This document shows positions 23,244-31,020 of a stretch of DNA of 32,341 nucleotides, piece after piece (the first letter of the stretch is position 1; every line of letters starts with the position of its first letter). Position numbers and translations under genes: made by a program. The notes below the pieces were generated by a model that saw only the letters and a program-made list of their open reading frames with translations, ran no database searches and had not been told where the DNA came from. Origin of the DNA: Candidatus Omnitrophota bacterium (GTDB lineage Bacteria > Omnitrophota > Gorgyraeia > Duberdicusellales > 4484-171); assembly GCA_016935525.1 (NCBI GenBank), contig JAFGQU010000016.1, positions 1 to 32,341 on the forward strand, written 5' to 3'.

Positions 23244-23385
23244 GCACTAAATCCGAAGCACGAAACAAATTATAAATGGAGAAAATCCTAATGACCAAAA
23301 CAGGAAACATTTTCGTTTAGGATTTTGAACATTAGGATTTCGGATTTGTTTAGGATTTCGAATTTCGGATTTAGGATTTTCAGGA
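23240..23385. repeat. AATCCTAAGCACTAAATCCG / GGATTTCGG inverted element between dapA and dapB
   Basis: Left arm 23237-23282 shares a run of about 33 nt with the left arm at 25429-25463. Right arm 23317-23382 (TTAGGATTTCGGATTTG and variants). The centre is about 30 bp. It begins at the dapA stop and ends at the dapB ribosome site. Confidence 0.88.
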
Positions 23386-23391
23386 GGGAGT

Positions 23392-24117
23392 ATGATCAAA
23401 TTAGTCGTAAGCGGTGCGTTAGGAAGGATGGGGCAGAGGATTATCTCCCTCGGTGAGGCCGACGGCGGGTTCACTTTAGTCGGCGCGTTAGAACGGAAAG
23501 ATCATCCTCAGTTAGGCGAAAAAACAGCAGGCGTGGAGGTGACGAGCGATCCGGAATGTATCGGGCTTTGTGACTGTATCATCGAGTTTACGTCGCCAGA
23601 GGCGACTATCGCCCATCTTGACTATACCGTAGCGAAAAACAAAGCGATCGTGATCGGGACGACCGGGTTAAATCAGACCCAAGCCGTCTATATAAGACAG
23701 GCAAGCGAGAAGATCCCTATCGTATGCGCGCCGAATATGAGTGTGGGGGTGAACCTCCTGTTTAGGCTATTGGGTGATGCGGCGAAAATCCTTAAAGGAT
23801 ATTCGGTATCTGTAAGTGAAGCGCATCATATCCATAAAAAGGACGCGCCGAGCGGTACGGCAAAGAAGATCGCCGAGATCATCAATGCTCAGGGATTCGA
23901 TATCAAAATAGAAAATATCGAAGCGGTCCGTGAAGATGAGATCGTCGGTGACCACCGGATCGTGTTTGAAAGTGATGTCGATAAGATCGAACTGTTTCAT
24001 CATGCGAAAACCCGGGACATTTTCGTGCAAGGCGCCCTGGTCGCGGCAAAGTGGATAGTCGGTAAACCGGCAGGATTGTATTCGATGAGTGACGTTTTAT
24101 TTGGGGCTGAGACGTGA
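23392..24117 (+). CDS. dapB: 4-hydroxy-tetrahydrodipicolinate reductase
   Basis: DapB uses NAD(P)H to reduce the DapA product to tetrahydrodipicolinate. The 241 residues have the nucleotide loop SGALGRMGQ (7-15), GTTGL (89-93), APNMSVGVN and the catalytic EAHHIHKKDAPSGTA (143-157; His145/His146 and Lys150). It is slightly shorter than the E. coli enzyme but complete. GGAGGG lies 4-5 bp before the ATG. Confidence 0.97.
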   Translation: MIKLVVSGALGRMGQRIISLGEADGGFTLVGALERKDHPQLGEKTAGVEVTSDPECIGLCDCIIEFTSPEATIAHLDYTVAKNKAIVIGTTGLNQTQAVYIRQASEKIPIVCAPNMSVGVNLLFRLLGDAAKILKGYSVSVSEAHHIHKKDAPSGTAKKIAEIINAQGFDIKIENIEAVREDEIVGDHRIVFESDVDKIELFHHAKTRDIFVQGALVAAKWIVGKPAGLYSMSDVLFGAET

Positions 24118-24129
24118 ACCGCGAAAGCA

Positions 24130-24257
24130 AAGCGCGTTGAAATACAGTGGAAATACGATAGAAATACATGGAAATACAATTGTATTTCGCGCAGTGAAAC
24201 GGAGCATATTTCACGAAGTATAGCTGAGTGTATTTCGCGTAAGCATATTTCTATATT
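24130..24257. repeat. GAAATAC / GTATTTC inverted element, apparently empty form
   Basis: Left arm 24133-24178 and right arm 24181-24253 meet directly in the palindrome GAAATACAATTGTATTTC (24171-24188). The arms align with those at 2087-2161 and 2590-2677, where a decayed gene of about 410 bp replaces the centre. Confidence 0.88.
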
Positions 24258-24274
24258 TGACTAAAGGAGAATAA

Positions 24275-25423
24275 ATGAAACAATTTGAATTCTCTAAACG
24301 GTTGAAACAGTTCCCGCCGTATTTGTTCGCCGAGATCGATAAAGAGAAAGTAAAGTTACGTAAAAAAGGTATCGATTTTATCGATTTGAGCGTAGGCGAT
24401 CCCGACATCTTATGTCCAAAAAGTGTCGTTGAGATCTTATGGCGGTCGGCAAAAGTGAAAGTAAACCAGAAATACGCGCTCGATCAGGGTAAACTGCCGT
24501 TTAAACTGGCAATAAAGAAATGGTTTAAAAAACGGTTTACGGTCACGCTTGACGAACATAAAGAGATCCTTCCGCTGATCGGGTCAAAAGAAGGGTTAGT
24601 CCATTTTCCGCTAGCGTTTTTGAACCCGGATGAGTACGTGCTTATTCCTTCACCCGGATACCCGGGATACCGCGGCGCGGCATTTTTTGCCGGCGGGAAG
24701 GTCCATTATATGCCGCTTTTTTCTGAAAACGGATTCCTTCCCGATCTGAATAAGATACCCCATTCGGTACGTAACAAAGCGAAGATCATCTACCTCAATT
24801 ATCCCAACAACCCGACGACGGCACTGGCTCACCGCGAGTTTTTACATACCCTGGTCCGGTTCTCGTCGCGGTACGGGATCATCATCGCGTACGATAACGC
24901 GTATTCCGAACTCTACGATAAAGAGAAACCGTTAAGTATTCTTCAGATACCCGGCGCGAAAGAAACCGCGATCGAGTTTCATTCGTTATCAAAAACGTTT
25001 TGTATGACGGGATTCCGGGTCGGGTGGGCTTGCGGGAACGAAAAGATGATATCCGGGTTGTTCAAAGTAAAGACGAACGTCGATTCCGGTATATTCGGCG
25101 CGATACAGGATGCCGCTTCGTATGCGTTGGAAAAAGAAAACGCGTATGTCCATAATCTGCGCCGTACTATCAATGCCCGGCGCGGTATATTTATCGATAG
25201 TCTTAAGAAAAAAGGGTTTACCGATATCTTTTCGGAAAGCACCTTCTATGTATGGGTAAAACTTGCCAAAGGGACATCGTCAATAGAGTTTGCCAAACGG
25301 TTACTTGTCCATCAGGTTGTCGCGACCCCCGGTGTGGGGTTTGGTACGTATGGTGAAGGGTATATCCGGTTTGCGCTTACCGTCGATGAAAAGAAGCTGA
25401 AAGAAGCGTTGAGAAAAATATAA
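24275..25423 (+). CDS. dapL: LL-diaminopimelate aminotransferase
   Basis: DapL is a PLP class I aminotransferase that makes LL-diaminopimelate from tetrahydrodipicolinate in one step, replacing DapD, DapC and DapE. The 382 residues have NYPNNPT (175-181), YDNAYSEL (206-213) and Lys240 in SLSKTFCMTGFRVGW. The generic class I fold leaves some doubt about substrate, but position after dapB and absence of dapD/dapE nearby support DapL. AAAGGAG lies 6 bp upstream. Confidence 0.9.
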   Translation: MKQFEFSKRLKQFPPYLFAEIDKEKVKLRKKGIDFIDLSVGDPDILCPKSVVEILWRSAKVKVNQKYALDQGKLPFKLAIKKWFKKRFTVTLDEHKEILPLIGSKEGLVHFPLAFLNPDEYVLIPSPGYPGYRGAAFFAGGKVHYMPLFSENGFLPDLNKIPHSVRNKAKIIYLNYPNNPTTALAHREFLHTLVRFSSRYGIIIAYDNAYSELYDKEKPLSILQIPGAKETAIEFHSLSKTFCMTGFRVGWACGNEKMISGLFKVKTNVDSGIFGAIQDAASYALEKENAYVHNLRRTINARRGIFIDSLKKKGFTDIFSESTFYVWVKLAKGTSSIEFAKRLLVHQVVATPGVGFGTYGEGYIRFALTVDEKKLKEALRKI

Positions 25424-25427
25424 TTTT

Positions 25428-25565
25428 TAAAATCCTAAGCACTAAATCCGAAGCACGAAACAAACTCTAAATGAAGAAAATCCTAATATTCCAAACGAAT
25501 TCAGTTTAGAATTTTGAAAATTAGGATTTGTTTAGGATTTCGGATTTAGGATTTCGAATTTGGAA
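25428..25565. repeat. AATCCTAAGCACTAAATCCG / GGATTTCGG inverted element between dapL and folK
   Basis: Left arm 25428-25465, nearly identical to 23237-23273. Right arm 25503-25562 (TTAGGATTTGTTTAGGATTT, GGATTTAGGATTTCG). Centre about 35 bp. Confidence 0.88.
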
Positions 25566-25600
25566 TATACCTTAATTGGGGTAGAGGTTAAATAAGAGTT

Positions 25601-26071
25601 ATGGAAATAGTATTTATCGGTATCGGATCGAATGTCGGCGACCGGGATCAGCATATTCAGGACGCGATAACCCTGCTGAAAAACGATACCGGAGTAAGGA
25701 TCGAAGCGGTTTCTTCACTCGTCGAGACCTATCCGGTCGGAGGCCCGCCGCAAGGCCTCTATCTCAACGGTGCGATCAAAATAAAGACTCACTATTCGGC
25801 ATATGAACTCCTGCGGCGACTGCAGCGTATCGAGTATGTGTTGGGTCGGTCCCGTACGGTCGAAAATGGGCCGCGTACGATCGATCTCGATATCCTTCTT
25901 TACGGTGACGAAAAGATCGATGAAGAAGACCTGAAAATCCCGCATCCCAAAATGCATGAGAGAGCTTTTGTTCTCGAACCTTTGTTTGAGGTTGCTCCCG
26001 AACTAAAAGATGAAATAGAAGGCTTTAAAAGTCATACGACACAAGGTCACAAAGTCACACGAGGAGAGTAG
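25601..26071 (+). CDS. folK: 2-amino-4-hydroxy-6-hydroxymethyldihydropteridine pyrophosphokinase
   Basis: FolK transfers pyrophosphate from ATP to the pterin alcohol in folate synthesis. The 156 residues start with FIGIGSNVGDR and contain the pterin-site NGAIKIKT, the metal and ATP residues in RTIDLDILLYGD (about 92-103) and IPHPKMHERAFVLEPL. The fold ends near residue 138. The remaining tail (SHTTQGHKVTRGE) is translated from GTCACA repeat words and is unlikely to be functional. panC follows after 41 bp. Confidence 0.95.
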   Translation: MEIVFIGIGSNVGDRDQHIQDAITLLKNDTGVRIEAVSSLVETYPVGGPPQGLYLNGAIKIKTHYSAYELLRRLQRIEYVLGRSRTVENGPRTIDLDILLYGDEKIDEEDLKIPHPKMHERAFVLEPLFEVAPELKDEIEGFKSHTTQGHKVTRGE

Positions 26072-26098
26072 AAACTTAATACATGTGACGTGTGTCTA
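26028..26098. repeat. GTCACACGA / GTGACGTGTGTC inverted element over the folK end
   Basis: The left arm (GTCATACGACACAAGGTCAC-type) lies inside the folK reading frame. The right arm ACATGTGACGTGTGTC and TATGTGATC lies before panC. Same family as 14941-15056. A remnant (AGTCACACGACACG) also follows panC at 26953-26966. Confidence 0.8.
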
Positions 26099-26112
26099 TG
26101 TGATCTAAAGTT

Positions 26113-26952
26113 ATGGTAATAGCCAAAACCATCCCCAGAGTACGACAGGAAATAGCCCGTGCCAAGACGAAAGGCAAAAAAATCGGTTTCGTCCCGACCA
26201 TGGGCGCTCTCCATCAGGGACATCTTTCGCTGATACTGAAAGCAAAAAAAGAATGCGATTATGTCGTGGCCAGTATATTCGTCAATCCGTTACAGTTCGG
26301 TAAAGGAGAAGACCTGAAAAGATATCCTCGTAACCTGTCGCGTGACCTGCGGTTACTTTATAATGAACATGTCGATATGGTCTTTTATCCGAATGCGAAG
26401 ATGATGTATTCAAAAGACGCCTCGACGTATGTAGAGGAGACCGATTTAAGTAAAAGGTTATGCGGTAAGTTCCGGCCCGGACATTTTAAAGGCGTATGTA
26501 CGGTAGTCGCTAAACTGTTCAACATCGTCTCACCCGACACGACCTATTTCGGCCGGAAAGACTATCAGCAGGCAAAGATCATCGAACGTATGGTACATGA
26601 CCTTGCTTTTCCGGTAAAAATCAAAATAGCCCCGATTGTGCGGGAAAAGACGGGCCTTGCGATGAGTTCACGTAACGAATACCTGTCAGGTGAGTCACGT
26701 AAAAAAGCCGCGGGTATCTATAAAGCGTTACAGAATGCCAAATATTCCTGCCGAAAAAAGGTCACATCCGGCCGGCTTACCCGGCAGATAAAAAAAGATA
26801 TCATCACTTCTATCCCGACGGCGAAGATCCAGTACATCGAGATCGTCGATCCCGAAACACTCAAACCTCTTAAATCGATTAAGTCCCGTGCACTTATTGC
26901 CGTCGCCGTATATGTCGAAAAAGTACGGCTTATCGATAACATTATTGTATAA
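26113..26952 (+). CDS. panC: Pantothenate synthetase
   Basis: PanC makes pantothenate from pantoate and beta-alanine via an adenylate. The 279 residues have VPTMGALHQGH (27-37; the HxGH site), FVNPLQFGKGEDLKRYPR, CGKFRPGHFKGVCTVV, FGRKDYQQ and the KMSKS-like MSSRNEYLS (about 184-192). It is complete. No ribosome site is clear; the ATG lies right after the repeat arm. It is the last gene of the biosynthetic series; panB and panD are not in the window. Confidence 0.96.
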   Translation: MVIAKTIPRVRQEIARAKTKGKKIGFVPTMGALHQGHLSLILKAKKECDYVVASIFVNPLQFGKGEDLKRYPRNLSRDLRLLYNEHVDMVFYPNAKMMYSKDASTYVEETDLSKRLCGKFRPGHFKGVCTVVAKLFNIVSPDTTYFGRKDYQQAKIIERMVHDLAFPVKIKIAPIVREKTGLAMSSRNEYLSGESRKKAAGIYKALQNAKYSCRKKVTSGRLTRQIKKDIITSIPTAKIQYIEIVDPETLKPLKSIKSRALIAVAVYVEKVRLIDNIIV

Positions 26953-26974
26953 AGTCACACGACACGCCTGATAT

Positions 26975-27078
26975 AAATGTTCAATGCAAATTTAGCATTT
27001 AGCAATTATCAATGTGGGAATCCCATTTTTTTGCATTTTCATTGCTAAATGTTAATTGCTAATTGACCATTGCTAATT
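26975..27078. repeat. TTTAGCAATT / AATTGCTAA inverted element after panC
   Basis: Left arm 26977-27018 (TTCAATGCAAATTTAGCATT, TAGCAATTATCAATG). Right arm 27033-27078 (CATTGCTAAATGTTAATTGC, TAATTGACCATTGC). Same family as 21270-21384. Confidence 0.85.
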
Positions 27079-27086
27079 TTTTACTT

Positions 27087-27127
27087 TGCTCTATCCGCTA
27101 TACGCTCACCGCTTATCGCTATTCTAC
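27087..27127. repeat. Left inverted arm flanking the autotransporter gene
   Basis: CTATCCGCTATACGCTCACC-type words. CGCTATTCTAC (27117-27127) and CTATCCGCTA (27091-27100) recur exactly inverted at 29305-29315 and 29319-29328, just past the end of the gene. Confidence 0.8.
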
Positions 27128-27170
27128 GGGCGAACGGGGTAACGGGTGAACCCGACGGTAAACTGTTAAA

Positions 27171-27199
27171 TTGTGTTCCCGCATTATTTTCTGTATAAT
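27171..27199 (+). promoter_or_regulatory. Autotransporter promoter, leaderless type
   Basis: TTGTGT (27171-27176), 17-bp spacer, TATAAT (27194-27199). The ATG at 27206 is 6 bp after the -10 box, where transcription itself should begin. No ribosome site. Confidence 0.8.
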
Positions 27200-27205
27200 A
27201 AATGC

Positions 27206-29308
27206 ATGCGGAACGTTTTTTTGTCCGGGCTGGCTGTTCTTTGCCTATCGCTTTCGGCATTTGCGGCTGATGAATATGTTTCTTCCATAAACAATCCTGA
27301 AACAGACCGTTATTATCCGTCCAAAATCCGGTTTGGCGCGCAAGCCTCAAGCGAACACCGGGGCTCGTTTTACGTGGATTACCTGTTCCCGGTATGGTAC
27401 GCTGAAGATGAAACGTCGTTGATATTCTTTAATCCTAAGCAAAGTATTCATAGTACCAATGCGGAAGAAACCAATCTTGGTATCGGATACCGAAAACTAT
27501 TTAACGATTGGTTTATTTTAGGGGCACATATCTTTTACGATAAGAAACTGAGTGAAAACGATGTTTTCCATTCGCAGATGGGATATGGCGCGGAATTTCT
27601 GTCGGAAATGATCGATGTCCGGTTTAATTACTATAATCCTATCCACGGAGCTAAACAGATCGATGATGGATACGAGTTAGGTGAGACCGGCCTGTTATAT
27701 TGGAACGAACTGGAAGAGCCGTTGGAAGGGTTCGATTTTGAATTCGGCAGCCCGGAAATATTGAATACAAAACTATACCTTGGAGGATATTTTTATGATT
27801 CGAAATTGACGAAAGATAAAGAGGGTATACGGATCCGTACGGAAACCGATATCAATAAATGGCTTTCTTTAGACCTCCAATGTAAAACAGAAAACAAACA
27901 GGAACTGGAATTCACTGGCGGGTTTCGGGTGACGATACCGCTTGAACTCGGTAAAGCGTTTGACCGGCGACAGAAGAGGATGAAAGAGTTTCTCGATATC
28001 TTCGAAGTGAAACAACGAAGCCGGATGAAAGAACGTCTGTTAGACCGGGTCGTGCGGGATATCGATATACAGACAACCGTGAAAAATAATCAACCGATAC
28101 CGGCGAGTGGGACAGATGTGCAAGATATTATCTATGTGGATAATTCAAATAGTGGGGCTGAAAACGGAACCTTATCGAACCCGTGGGATACCTTGGCGGA
28201 AGCGTTTGTCGATCCGCGGTATGGACCGGGGATGACGATATACGTATTTGAAGGAGACGGTACGCCGACCGGCCTTACCGGTAATTACATCCTGGCTAAT
28301 AACGTGATCCTATGGGGTTCGGCATATAATGGCGGATTCCCGGATATTGAAACGACTTCGGGATACCCTAAAATCGATGGGGGTGGTGGTTTAGTAAATC
28401 CGATCATCACTTTGGCGAATAATAATACTATTATGGGATGTCAGATCCAGAATAATAGGCGATATGGCATATATGGTCTCAATAGAGCGAGTGTAAACAT
28501 ACATCACAATTATATAAAAGATTTTCCTCAAGGCGGCGGAGGGGGCGTTCCCATACAGTTGACTATCTCCAATCCCGACACATATTCCTATACTATTTCC
28601 AATAATACCATTGCCGATTATACCGGCGGTTCAAACGGTGCGGTTACTATCGCTCATAGCGCCGCGTCAACGAATGTTCACGTGGTAGTTATGAATAACC
28701 ATTTCGAGAATGACTCCAATGCGGCGCTATTGCTTTGGGTGACTGGTGGCGATGATTTCAGCAGTCTAACGGCGCAAGTCACCCAAAATGCTTTTATCAG
28801 CAATAATAATGGGTTATATCTTATATCGAGTGAGGGAAGCGTGAATGCTGTCGTTTCACAAAATACGTTCAGCCAGAATACTACCGGGATTTATTGTGTG
28901 GATTTAAGCATTGGCGCTACTACTCCAAGTATCGAGGCGTCGTTCGATAATAACAGCATAGTGGACTCGACAGGAAATGGAATTCTTTTTGAAGTCCGGC
29001 ATCTGGGGGCGGCAAGTTCATTGAAAGCCAGTATCAGCAATACACGTATTACTGGGAATGGTCAGAATGGGGTTATTCTGCAAAAGATAGGAGTCGGCGT
29101 TGATACAATTAATATTGATCTTGGAAATGGTTCTTTAGGGGCAACGGGAAATAACTTGATTTATAATAATGCTAATTTTGATATTAGTAATTTAGTTGCC
29201 GGTGTAACTATTTCTGCCGAGAACAACTGGTGGGGACAGGACCCTCCGGTAGCCGGGCAGTTCAATGGGCTTGTCGATTACACGCCGTATCTTACGACTG
29301 CGCCGTAG
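27206..29308 (+). CDS. Inverse-autotransporter-like barrel with parallel beta-helix passenger
   Basis: The 700 residues start with a signal peptide (MRNVFLSGLAVLCLSLSAFA). A barrel of about 230 residues has the intimin/invasin beta-domain look: LGIGYRKLFNDWFILGAHIF, YDKKL and HSQMGYGAEFLSEMIDVRFN. A charged helical linker (about 265-305) leads to a passenger opening with IYVDNSNSGAENGTLSNPWD, then many short Asn-rich turns (NNTIADYTGG, NNHFENDSNA, QNTFSQNTTG), the pattern of right-handed parallel beta-helices. Barrel first and passenger last is the inverse (type V e) order; intimins more often carry Ig passengers. The start at 27206 rather than 27173 is set by the promoter, which would otherwise lie inside the gene. 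Likely an adhesin or polysaccharide-binding surface protein. The gene is flanked by inverted repeat arms, suggesting it moved as a unit. Confidence 0.8.
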   Translation: MRNVFLSGLAVLCLSLSAFAADEYVSSINNPETDRYYPSKIRFGAQASSEHRGSFYVDYLFPVWYAEDETSLIFFNPKQSIHSTNAEETNLGIGYRKLFNDWFILGAHIFYDKKLSENDVFHSQMGYGAEFLSEMIDVRFNYYNPIHGAKQIDDGYELGETGLLYWNELEEPLEGFDFEFGSPEILNTKLYLGGYFYDSKLTKDKEGIRIRTETDINKWLSLDLQCKTENKQELEFTGGFRVTIPLELGKAFDRRQKRMKEFLDIFEVKQRSRMKERLLDRVVRDIDIQTTVKNNQPIPASGTDVQDIIYVDNSNSGAENGTLSNPWDTLAEAFVDPRYGPGMTIYVFEGDGTPTGLTGNYILANNVILWGSAYNGGFPDIETTSGYPKIDGGGGLVNPIITLANNNTIMGCQIQNNRRYGIYGLNRASVNIHHNYIKDFPQGGGGGVPIQLTISNPDTYSYTISNNTIADYTGGSNGAVTIAHSAASTNVHVVVMNNHFENDSNAALLLWVTGGDDFSSLTAQVTQNAFISNNNGLYLISSEGSVNAVVSQNTFSQNTTGIYCVDLSIGATTPSIEASFDNNSIVDSTGNGILFEVRHLGAASSLKASISNTRITGNGQNGVILQKIGVGVDTINIDLGNGSLGATGNNLIYNNANFDISNLVAGVTISAENNWWGQDPPVAGQFNGLVDYTPYLTTAP

Positions 29309-29341
29309 AATAGCGTTTAGCGGATAGCGATTAGAGGTTAG
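29305..29341. repeat. Right inverted arm flanking the autotransporter gene
   Basis: GTAGAATAGCGTTTAGCGGA and following words; the reverse complement of the arm at 27087-27127. The stop codon (29306-29308) lies within it. Confidence 0.8.
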
Positions 29342-29351
29342 AAGAAAAGAG

Positions 29352-29412
29352 CAATACTAGATACTAGAGACCAGCGACTAGCGACCAAAGACCATAGACT
29401 ATCGACTATTCA
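29352..29412. repeat. ACTAGAGACCAGCGACTAGCG word run between convergent genes
   Basis: Words ATACTAGAGACC, AGCGACTAGCGACC and ACCATAGACTATCGACTA. Related to the element before rplM (10450-10592). No terminator is obvious in the 97-bp gap. Confidence 0.65.
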
Positions 29413-30704
29413 TCGACTTTGATGGTTTTATTGATACTGGATACGTTTCCGTGGGTATCTTTTACGAAACAATAAAGCCGGTATATCCCGGGCTGGGCGG
29501 GAGCTTCTATCCGGACGGTATCACTGGCACCTTCGACTTGCATATCGATATATTGGTTCACATAATACTGTAACACTCCGACTACGGTCGTACTTAACCG
29601 GTATTCGTAAGTAAGATCTTCGAGATCCTGTCCGTCGGCAAGTTCGACCGATACATCGATCATCTCACCCGGTTCGACATCACTGGTGTTACTTATCATC
29701 ATCCCGGCTATTCTCGGAGTGATATAAGGCGGTTCTTTCCCGGTATATATCCTATATATTTCCCAATACGATTGCCGTTTCAAATTTCCTTCGTTTAAGT
29801 TCCACCAGGTCATACTTTCCTGGGTCGTCTCCCCCAGATGAAACACGAACCCGCCAAGATTGTATCCTTTGAAACTCTGTATCTGTTCGGTATAGTCCGC
29901 ATAAAGTGCCGCTTTTTGGTAATCGTTTAATTCGACCGGCATACCGTTACTATCTTTAGGAGTATCGGAAGGTATATACGGCCCGTATTCGGTCACGATA
30001 TACGGTTTATCCGGCCCGGGTTTGGAGAAAGCCCATATTCCTTGCGCTAACCGTATTGAAGAATACATGTTCAGTCCGATTGCATCGAGAGAAGGTACGT
30101 ATTGCTGGAGATAGTGGACGTTCATATATGACGCGCAGGTATAGATTACCGGATGATACGGATCGATTTTTTTGATCTCCTGTACCAGCGTTTCCAGGAA
30201 CTCGCAAAACGCGACTTTTTCTTCATCCGACCGCGAAAAGAAGAGGGTCTCATTCCCCGCGTTCCACATCAAAAGTGCCGGATGATCTTTAAATTCTTTC
30301 ACATATTCTAACGCTTCTTTCCGGACAGTTTGTTTATAAGAAGTATCGCCGATATAACTGATTGAACTTGCTCCGTAAGGATGGTTCAACCATATCCCGG
30401 CATCGACCTTAAGTCCGTATTCATGGGCGGTATCGAAATACTCTTGAGTACCCTGATCAATACCCCAGGTCCGCACACAATTTGCGCCTAACTCTTGCGC
30501 GAGTTTCAGGTAATCCTCACCGTGTTTACCTTTGGCAATACCGCACCCGGCACCCTGGATATAAAAAGGTTTCCCGTCGACAACTAACTGCCAACTCCCT
30601 TTTTCCCTGGTGATCTTTACCTGATGAGGAGGAGAGGATACGTTCGGGGTACAGGAGAGGGTGAAAATACCGATACAAAAAAAGAGGAAAATATATTTAA
30701 TCAT
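29406..30704 (-). CDS. Lipoprotein glycoside hydrolase, clan A (GH2-like TIM barrel)
   Basis: A 432-residue exported lipoprotein: hydrophobic leader IKYIFLFFCIGIFTLSC with lipidated Cys18. The TIM barrel (about 30-335) has the clan A pair: acid/base Glu152 in WNAGNE and nucleophile Glu239 in VTEYG. VRTWG (78-81) and LNMYSS (211-216) also fit GH2 catalytic domains and GH5 relatives. A C-terminal Ig-like domain (about 343-432) follows. Substrate cannot be told; a mannan or beta-glucan activity is possible. The ATG at 30704 is preferred to one at 30740 because the signal peptide begins here and a -10 box lies 8 bp upstream. It ends about 100 bp from the convergent autotransporter. Confidence 0.85.
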   Translation of the reverse strand: MIKYIFLFFCIGIFTLSCTPNVSSPPHQVKITREKGSWQLVVDGKPFYIQGAGCGIAKGKHGEDYLKLAQELGANCVRTWGIDQGTQEYFDTAHEYGLKVDAGIWLNHPYGASSISYIGDTSYKQTVRKEALEYVKEFKDHPALLMWNAGNETLFFSRSDEEKVAFCEFLETLVQEIKKIDPYHPVIYTCASYMNVHYLQQYVPSLDAIGLNMYSSIRLAQGIWAFSKPGPDKPYIVTEYGPYIPSDTPKDSNGMPVELNDYQKAALYADYTEQIQSFKGYNLGGFVFHLGETTQESMTWWNLNEGNLKRQSYWEIYRIYTGKEPPYITPRIAGMMISNTSDVEPGEMIDVSVELADGQDLEDLTYEYRLSTTVVGVLQYYVNQYIDMQVEGASDTVRIEAPAQPGIYRLYCFVKDTHGNVSSINKTIKVDE

Positions 30705-30712
30705 TTTAATAT

Positions 30713-30740
30713 ATTTTACCACGGAGCTCACAGAGGTCAC
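30713..30740 (-). promoter_or_regulatory. Putative promoter of the glycoside hydrolase, partly formed by repeat words
   Basis: On the minus strand GTGACC (30735-30740), 16-bp spacer, TAAAAT (30713-30718), then 8 bp to the ATG. The -35-like hexamer belongs to the CCGTGACCTCTGTG repeat words. The -35 matches the consensus at 4 of 6 positions. Confidence 0.5.
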
Positions 30741-30794
30741 GGAGAAAAGATGAGAAAGTATGTCTAAGTTTCCAGGGATATTTGGTTTCGTTCA
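30719..30794. repeat. CCACGGAG word arm with shared GATATTTGGTTTCG
   Basis: CCACGGAGCTCACAGAGGTC and neighbours (30719-30744), then GATATTTGGTTTCG (30778-30791). The same two parts in the same order form the left side of the element at 2981-3031. No matching right arm was found here. Confidence 0.75.
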
Positions 30795-30826
30795 ATCTCG
30801 TAGGTAGGATGAAGAGGGATGAATAC

Positions 30827-30850
30827 CAACCTACACTCCCGGAGTGTAGG
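30827..30850. repeat. ACACTCCCGGAGTGT palindrome, left copy
   Basis: CAACCT followed by CCTACACTCC C GGAGTGTAGG (30830-30850; 10-bp stem). The 15-mer ACACTCCCGGAGTGT recurs at 31668-31682 on the far side of the nucleotidyltransferase pair. Confidence 0.8.
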
Positions 30851-30909
30851 TAAGGTTGTTGTTACGTTCTTTTGCGATAGATTGAGGATAGTGGCAAATG
30901 AACAAAAGC

Positions 30910-30948
30910 AAATGTTACAAAATAGGTCTGTCCTCATTTGTAACATTT
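30910..30948. repeat. AAATGTTACAAA inverted repeat
   Basis: A perfect 12-bp stem (30910-30921 with 30937-30948) and a 15-nt loop. The surrounding 30851-31020 has no supported gene. Confidence 0.7.
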
Positions 30949-31020
30949 GGGGATGGGGTGCTGACAAACTCGCATTGTCGAAATGGTTATCGTATCGGCA
31001 GTATGGGGTATTACCGGATG

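Noticed and set aside
23240-25565. Possible CRISPR array because of repeated strings
   Set aside because: The words diverge, are not separated by uniform unique spacers, occur as inverted arms, and no cas gene is present.
27173-27205. Upstream ATG (27173) as the start of the autotransporter
   Set aside because: It falls between the -35 and -10 boxes and adds residues before a complete signal peptide.
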